A stretch of 10,319 bases of DNA from contig JABDLQ010000454.1 of assembly GCA_013002925.1 (NCBI GenBank), positions 1 to 10,319 of the forward strand, read 5' to 3'. The notes beneath the pieces are model-generated. The model was not told where the DNA came from. It did not search any database and saw nothing but the letters and a program-made list of their open reading frames with translations. Position 1 is the first letter of the stretch. Every line of letters begins with the position of its first letter. Positions 6,377 to 10,319 of this stretch are shown one piece after another. This stretch comes from Gammaproteobacteria bacterium (GTDB taxonomy: Bacteria; Pseudomonadota; Gammaproteobacteria; Steroidobacterales; SZUA-146). The position numbers were made by a program, and so were the translations under genes.

Positions 6377-7756
6377 ATGGCCATTACGACAATAAAGCGT
6401 ATTCTTGCGCACGAGATAGAACCCGGGGAAAGCGTAACCGTACAAGGTTGGGTGCGTTCGCGAAGGACATCCAAAGGTGGTTTTTCATTCATCCAGGTCC
6501 ACGACGGATCGTGTTTCGATACGATACAGGCGGTCGCCGATGGTGAGCTCGAAAACTACACGTCTGAGATCATCGAGATTACCACCGGGTGCTCGGTGGC
6601 AATTACCGGCACGCTGGTCGCATCGGAGGGCCGTGGTCAGGATCGCGAGATTCATGCCGCGAATGTAACCGTCATCGGTTGGGTCGATGACCCGGATACC
6701 TACCCGATCTCCAAGAAACGGCACACTTTTGAGTTTTTACGATCCGTGGCGCATTTGCGTCCGCGTACCAACACCTTTGGCGCCATGGCGCGCGTGCGCA
6801 ACGCGCTTGCCCAGGCAGTCCACGAATACTTCAACCGGCATGATTTCTTGTGGATTAATACACCCATCATCACTGCCAGCGACTGCGAAGGTGCCGGCGA
6901 CCTGTTTCGTGTCAGCAAGCTGGATATCGTCAACAAGCCGGAAGACTATGCCGATGATTTTTTTGGACAGGAAACCTTCCTGACAGTATCAGGCCAACTC
7001 AATGTCGAAGGATTTTGTTGTGCCCTGAACAAAGTGTACACCTTCGGCCCTACGTTTCGCGCCGAGAATTCCAATACCAGCCGCCATCTCGCTGAATTCT
7101 GGATGATTGAACCGGAGATTGCTTTTGCCAATTTGCAGGACAACGCAACCCTGGCTGAAGACTTTCTCAAGCATGTCTTTCTGGCAGTATTGCAAAAAGT
7201 TCCGGACGACATGGCGTTCTTTGCAAAACACATTGATAAAAATGCAGTGCAACGGCTGGAGGATGTCATTGCACAACCGTTTACGCACATGGACTACGGC
7301 GACGCGATACATATCCTGAAACAAAGCGGCAAAAAGTTTGAATTCCCGATCGAATGGGGGCTCGATCTGCAGTCGGAACACGAGCGCTTTTTGACCGAGG
7401 AGCATGTGAAAGGCCCGGTGATAGTGCTCAACTATCCCAAGGAGATTAAGGCGTTTTATATGCGCGAAAACGACGATGAAAAAACCGTGGCCGCCATGGA
7501 TGTGCTGGTGCCAGGGGTCGGAGAAATTATCGGTGGCAGTCAGCGCGAAGAACGTGTTGACGTGCTCGACGCCAAGCTGCAGGCGCATGGTCTGAGTGAT
7601 GATTTGTGGTGGTACCGGGACCTGCGCCGCTATGGCACCGTGCCACACGCCGGGTTTGGTGCCGGGTACGAACGACTCGTGTTGTATGTCACGGGAATGG
7701 ACAATATTCGCGATGCGGTCCCCTTCCCCAGGGTTCCAAAAAATGCGAGTTTCTGA
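6377..7756 (+). CDS. asnS: Asparaginyl-tRNA synthetase
   Basis: This cytoplasmic class II enzyme charges tRNA-Asn with asparagine using ATP. The 459-residue product aligns by eye almost end to end with E. coli AsnS (466). Residues 1 to about 100 are the OB-fold anticodon-binding domain (VTVQGWVRSRR, then DGSCFDTIQAV). The catalytic domain carries motif 2 around FRAENSNTSRHLAEFW, then YPKEIKAFYMR, GEIIGGSQREER and a motif 3 region GFGAGYERL near the C-terminus, which ends PRVPKNASF as in E. coli. The ATG at 6377 puts the first 26 residues in ungapped register with E. coli AsnS. In-frame TTG 6353 and GTG 6359 lie upstream and are less likely. The ribosome site is weak (GTGAG, about 14 nt upstream). 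A direct AsnS suggests tRNA-Asn does not depend only on the GatCAB transamidation route. The phosphatase-like lipoprotein gene follows after 8 nt, so the two are probably co-transcribed. Confidence 0.97.
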   Translation: MAITTIKRILAHEIEPGESVTVQGWVRSRRTSKGGFSFIQVHDGSCFDTIQAVADGELENYTSEIIEITTGCSVAITGTLVASEGRGQDREIHAANVTVIGWVDDPDTYPISKKRHTFEFLRSVAHLRPRTNTFGAMARVRNALAQAVHEYFNRHDFLWINTPIITASDCEGAGDLFRVSKLDIVNKPEDYADDFFGQETFLTVSGQLNVEGFCCALNKVYTFGPTFRAENSNTSRHLAEFWMIEPEIAFANLQDNATLAEDFLKHVFLAVLQKVPDDMAFFAKHIDKNAVQRLEDVIAQPFTHMDYGDAIHILKQSGKKFEFPIEWGLDLQSEHERFLTEEHVKGPVIVLNYPKEIKAFYMRENDDEKTVAAMDVLVPGVGEIIGGSQREERVDVLDAKLQAHGLSDDLWWYRDLRRYGTVPHAGFGAGYERLVLYVTGMDNIRDAVPFPRVPKNASF

Positions 7757-7764
7757 CGCCAACG

Positions 7765-8370
7765 GTGAAGATCATCCAGCATTTAGCATTCTCACCATGG
7801 CAGGCGCTGCCCGTGTTGGCATTACTCCTGGGAGGCTGCACGGCAGACGGTGGCTCACACACGACAACGTCAATGCATCACACCCATGATATGTCAGAGC
7901 ATCACCCGGTCAATCTGGTGACCTACAGCGATGCCTTTGCGAGCGCGGGGCAACCGGGGCCAGACTATCTTCGGACACTCGCGGCACAGGGTGTTGATAT
8001 CGTCATCAATATCGCACCACCGACCGCGCATGGCGCTCTCGAAGACGAAGCACGCCTGGTGTCAACAGCCGGCATGAGCTATCTCAACATTCCGGTTGAC
8101 TGGAACCGGCCAATGCAATCGGAAATTGATCAGTTTCTCGACTTTATGAAAGAGAACACCGGGCGCAACGTGTTCCTGCATTGCCAGATGAACATGCGTG
8201 CTTCTGCCTACGCATTTTTACACCGGGTGATCAATCTGGACATTCCTCCGGACACGGCGTTTGCCGACCTTCAGGCAGTGTGGACACCCAACCCGACCTG
8301 GACTGCGCTTATCAACACGGCGTTGCAGCGGCATGACATTGCCTATGCAATTCCGCCCGGGAGCTCATGA
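7765..8370 (+). CDS. Lipoprotein with tyrosine-phosphatase-like domain
   Basis: The start is GTG 7765, which gives 201 residues beginning MKII and a lipobox LLGGC with C25 as the lipidated residue. An in-frame ATG at 7606 lies inside asnS and would bury the signal peptide, so it is rejected. No Shine-Dalgarno site is visible; the start is 8 nt after the asnS stop, so translational coupling is plausible. Residues 32-47 are a His/Met-rich linker (six His, two Met). The domain from about 50 to 185 reads NLVTYSDAFASAGQP, then INIAPP (81-86), PVDW with D112 as a possible general acid, and the loop HCQMNMRAS (139-147) with C140 as likely nucleophile and R145 as phosphate-binding residue. This resembles bacterial 'protein tyrosine phosphatase family' and beta-lactamase-hydrolase-like phosphatase domains. 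The protein should sit in the periplasm, anchored to a membrane. Its substrate is unknown. Confidence 0.8.
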   Translation: MKIIQHLAFSPWQALPVLALLLGGCTADGGSHTTTSMHHTHDMSEHHPVNLVTYSDAFASAGQPGPDYLRTLAAQGVDIVINIAPPTAHGALEDEARLVSTAGMSYLNIPVDWNRPMQSEIDQFLDFMKENTGRNVFLHCQMNMRASAYAFLHRVINLDIPPDTAFADLQAVWTPNPTWTALINTALQRHDIAYAIPPGSS

Positions 8371-8375
8371 TCAGT

Positions 8376-8395
8376 AATCAGTACAGCTGATTTTA
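8376..8395 (+). terminator. Weak candidate terminator after the asnS-lipoprotein pair
   Basis: AATCAG and CTGATT form a 6-bp stem with a 5-nt loop (8376-8392), followed by TTA. It starts 6 nt after the lipoprotein stop. Stem and U-tract are both weak (A/T-rich, few T residues), so termination here may be partial. Confidence 0.3.
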
Positions 8396-8493
8396 TCTGG
8401 CAGTTAATCCGTAGCGCTGTGCGCATCGATTACCGTGAGGCCGGCCATAGCTTAACTGACCACCGCACCGATGATGATCCTGGCCACGATGTT

Positions 8494-8510
8494 GCTGGCG
8501 GTTTGCCAGC
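8494..8510 (-). terminator. Stem-loop just after the yedK stop
   Basis: GCTGGC and GCCAGC form a perfect 6-bp stem around a 5-nt loop, starting 2 nt past the yedK stop. No T-run follows on either strand. It could be the 3' end of the yedK transcript, but intrinsic termination is not well supported. Confidence 0.3.
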
Positions 8511-8512
8511 AT

Positions 8513-9187
8513 CTAGCCAGACAGTTTTTTGACCTCGCCGGTGGGTATCGGCACATCCTTGTAACGGGAGTTGTTGTAGCGCGAATCTATCGGCACCGCT
8601 TGCAGTTCGTACGGTAGTTCCGGTTCGAACAGCTTGTGCAGATCCGCGGTTTCGGCATGTTCATCCAGCCAGATATCGGCTCCGGGGTAATCGAGCATCA
8701 CCGGCATGCGTTTGTGGTAGGGCATAAACTCCGGAGCCGCCTCTGTGGTGACAATCGAACACGATAGAATATGCTCCGTACCATCGCTCCAGTAATCCCA
8801 CAAACCGGCGAACGCCAGCGCCTGATCCGGACTGGAAAACAACCACGGAGTTTTTTGACCCCCGCTCCGTTGCCATTCTACAAAGGAAGACGCCGGCACG
8901 ATGGCGCGCTTGTGACGAAATGAACCCTGGTAGGCCCGGCTCTTTTGCAGGTTTTCACACCGTGCATTGAACATCGCGTATTTCGTCGAAGGCCCGCTGC
9001 TCCAGTGCGGCACGAGCCACCAGCGCATATCGCTGATGGTTCTTTCGCCTTCCCAATAATGCACCACCGGAACCTGGTCCGTGGGGGCCAGGTTATAACG
9101 GACGGGCAGCGGCCCAAGATCAATGTGCAGGTGCTCAAGCAGCGCATGCACATCGGGGTCATCGGTAATATTATAGCGGCCGCACAT
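8513..9187 (-). CDS. yedK: SRAP/HMCES-family abasic-site DNA-protein crosslinking protein (YedK)
   Basis: The product is 224 residues against 222 in E. coli YedK. It begins MCGRY, so C2 becomes the N-terminal catalytic cysteine after Met removal; this fixes the ATG at 9187. Other conserved residues are visible: RYNLAPT (30-36), NARCE with N74 and R76 (74-78), E104 in the SSFVEW stretch (100-105), and H158 in MPYHKRMPVML (155-165). The known family role is to form a thiazolidine crosslink with abasic sites in single-stranded DNA, shielding them during replication; the older name is SOS response-associated peptidase. All key residues are present, so it should be functional. It begins 11 nt after the GST stop, with only a weak AGGG upstream, and is probably translated from a shared mRNA. 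I see no LexA box nearby. Confidence 0.94.
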   Translation of the reverse strand: MCGRYNITDDPDVHALLEHLHIDLGPLPVRYNLAPTDQVPVVHYWEGERTISDMRWWLVPHWSSGPSTKYAMFNARCENLQKSRAYQGSFRHKRAIVPASSFVEWQRSGGQKTPWLFSSPDQALAFAGLWDYWSDGTEHILSCSIVTTEAAPEFMPYHKRMPVMLDYPGADIWLDEHAETADLHKLFEPELPYELQAVPIDSRYNNSRYKDVPIPTGEVKKLSG

Positions 9188-9198
9188 CGCCCTGACTC

Positions 9199-9867
9199 TT
9201 ACGCATAATCGTAGGGTCCACCTTTTTGCAAAGCCGCAATGTAGGCCGGTCGCGCCTGCACCCGCTGTACGTATTGGTGTATGTTGGCATGCTGCTCACC
9301 CACCACACCGCGGGCAGATGCCGCTTCCAGCGGAAAACTCATTTGCACATCCGCGCCCGTCAATGTGTTGCCTGCGAACCATTCATTCTTCGCCAGGTGA
9401 TCATCGACAAACTGCATATGCCGTTTGATGTTTGGCGTAACAAAGGAACTCATCACTTTATCGGCAATCCCGCGCGCTATGGGTTTGGCAAAAAACGGCA
9501 TTTTGGTTGTTTTGATACGCTCAAAAACAAGCCTGAGCAGCAACGGTGTCATCAGCGAGCCTTCCGCATAATGCAACCAGTAGATGTACTCTCGTCTGGC
9601 TGCCGTACCCTCTTCCGGTACCATCGAACCCTGTCCATACCGACCGGCCAGATATTCGATAATCGCTCCGGATTCTGCCACCCGGACATCACCGTCTTCA
9701 ATCACAGGTGATTTACCCAACGGATGGATGTCCAGCAACTCCTGGGGTGCCAACTGGGTTTCGGCGTCACGTTCGTAGCGCTTGACCGTGTAGTCAACAC
9801 GTAACTCTTCCAGCATCCAGAGAATGCGCTGCGAGCGCGAGTTTTGCAGATGATGAACAGTGATCAT
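9199..9867 (-). CDS. Glutathione S-transferase
   Basis: This cytosolic GST of 222 residues has the two-domain layout. The N-terminal thioredoxin fold (1 to about 80) carries NSRSQRILWMLEEL (9-22), where S10 or a neighbour is the likely glutathione-activating residue. It also has LGKSPVIED (50-58) with the cis-proline P54 and the glutathione-binding ESGAI motif (65-69). The all-helical C-terminal domain (about 88-222) contains the N-capping box TGAD (170-173). It should conjugate glutathione to electrophiles or act as a glutathione-dependent peroxidase; the substrate cannot be predicted. The ATG at 9867 has a GGAG ribosome site about 7 nt upstream. It lies 37 nt after the membrane-protein gene and 11 nt before yedK, so an operon is likely. 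Confidence 0.93.
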   Translation of the reverse strand: MITVHHLQNSRSQRILWMLEELRVDYTVKRYERDAETQLAPQELLDIHPLGKSPVIEDGDVRVAESGAIIEYLAGRYGQGSMVPEEGTAARREYIYWLHYAEGSLMTPLLLRLVFERIKTTKMPFFAKPIARGIADKVMSSFVTPNIKRHMQFVDDHLAKNEWFAGNTLTGADVQMSFPLEAASARGVVGEQHANIHQYVQRVQARPAYIAALQKGGPYDYA

Positions 9868-9904
9868 TTTGACTCCATACGTCGATGTGTAAAAGCGCTC
9901 GGCG

Positions 9905-10288
9905 TCAGATCCCGGGAATTACCAACCACGGTATCTGGATTCCGAACAGCACCAAAATTCCGGAAGAAACAATATACACAAGTGGTGCTCCGGTAAGAAG
10001 CATCAACGTGGCAACAAATGCCCAGGTGTTGACAAAGCGCGGTTCCGGCACGGTGCCCAGATGACGCGCCTTCCACACTGCCTGCGCTTCTTCCCGGGTC
10101 AGCGGGCGCACACACAATGCGCCGGCGAGTACCAGGCCGGCGGCAAGCATGCCGACAAACAGGGTTGCCAGCCCGAACCACAACACGATCACCCGCAGCA
10201 CCAGCCAGACCTGGGCAACAAACGTGAAGTAAACCGCAATCAACCGGAACATCAACTCGAAGCCGCGGCCGAGACTGCGCACCGACAA
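9905..10288 (-). CDS. Multi-pass membrane protein of unknown function, possibly continuing beyond the window
   Basis: I do not recognise this gene. The frame ends at a TGA (9905-9907). From the TTG at 10288 it gives 127 residues; an ATG at 10252 would give 115. Upstream of the TTG the same frame stays open to the window edge and encodes more hydrophobic residues (GLIVFGVIVGL), so the true start may lie outside. Hydrophobic segments lie at about 14-60 (one long or two close helices) and 90-125, separated by a polar stretch with PLTREEAQAVWKARHLGTVPEP (62-83). The layout suggests three to four membrane helices. It is the first visible gene of a tight minus-strand cluster with the GST and yedK. 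Confidence 0.6.
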   Translation of the reverse strand: MSVRSLGRGFELMFRLIAVYFTFVAQVWLVLRVIVLWFGLATLFVGMLAAGLVLAGALCVRPLTREEAQAVWKARHLGTVPEPRFVNTWAFVATLMLLTGAPLVYIVSSGILVLFGIQIPWLVIPGI

Positions 10289-10319
10289 TCCTACAATGAC
10301 ACCGAAAACGATTAGTCCG

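Noticed and set aside
6989..7762. 257-codon minus-strand open frame
   Set aside because: It lies wholly antisense to asnS, whose protein matches E. coli AsnS throughout, and its translation shows no recognisable motif.
7606..7764. Upstream start of the phosphatase-like lipoprotein inside asnS
   Set aside because: It would bury the lipoprotein signal, and the translated stretch is a shadow of the asnS 3' end.
9226..9711. 161-codon plus-strand open frame
   Set aside because: It is antisense to the GST gene, rich in Cys/His/Arg as mirror frames often are, and has no domain features.
1..10319. tRNA, rRNA, CRISPR array, insertion sequence or phage genes
   Set aside because: I looked on both strands and saw no regularly spaced repeats, transposase or integrase frames, or cloverleaf-like sequences in the intergenic regions.

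Overview
This window reads as an ordinary chromosomal segment of a Gram-negative bacterium, most likely an aquatic gammaproteobacterium. That placement is an inference. It rests on an outer-membrane TonB-dependent receptor, a KefB-type antiporter and an AsnS that both resemble the enterobacterial proteins closely, a lipoprotein, and a surface-type protein with a GlyGly-CTERM-like tail. GC content looks moderate and fairly even. I see no transposase, integrase, phage gene, CRISPR array, tRNA or rRNA, and no clear sign of a mobile island.

Layout. (1) 1-1481, minus: the N-terminal 493 residues of a TonB-dependent receptor that runs off the left edge. (2) 1482-1830: a 349-bp non-coding region with several inverted repeats, holding the receptor's leader and the 3' flank of kefB. 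(3) 1831-3615, minus: a complete KefB-like K+/H+ antiporter with a C-terminal nucleotide-binding (RCK) domain. (4) 3616-3889: a divergent intergenic region. (5) 3890-4678, plus: a 262-residue secreted protein that looks like the 'choice-of-anchor H' family, with a C-terminal Gly-rich/TM/basic sorting tail. (6) 4675-6102, minus: a cardiolipin synthase whose stop codon overlaps the stop of the preceding convergent gene. (7) 6377-7756, plus: asnS, followed 8 nt later by (8) 7765-8370, a lipoprotein with a tyrosine-phosphatase-like domain and a His/Met-rich linker. (9) 8513-10288 and beyond, minus: a tight cluster transcribed as membrane protein, glutathione S-transferase, then YedK/SRAP DNA-protein-crosslinking protein.

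How they may work together. Most genes look like independent housekeeping units. One loose theme is electrophile and DNA-damage tolerance. KefB-type channels are gated by glutathione adducts in E. coli, glutathione S-transferases make such adducts, and YedK shields abasic sites in single-stranded DNA. Only the GST and yedK are adjacent, so this is a hypothesis. I found no convincing undescribed multi-gene system. The least ordinary items are the GlyGly-CTERM-type protein, the asnS-coupled phosphatase-like lipoprotein, and the inverted repeats around the receptor promoter region.
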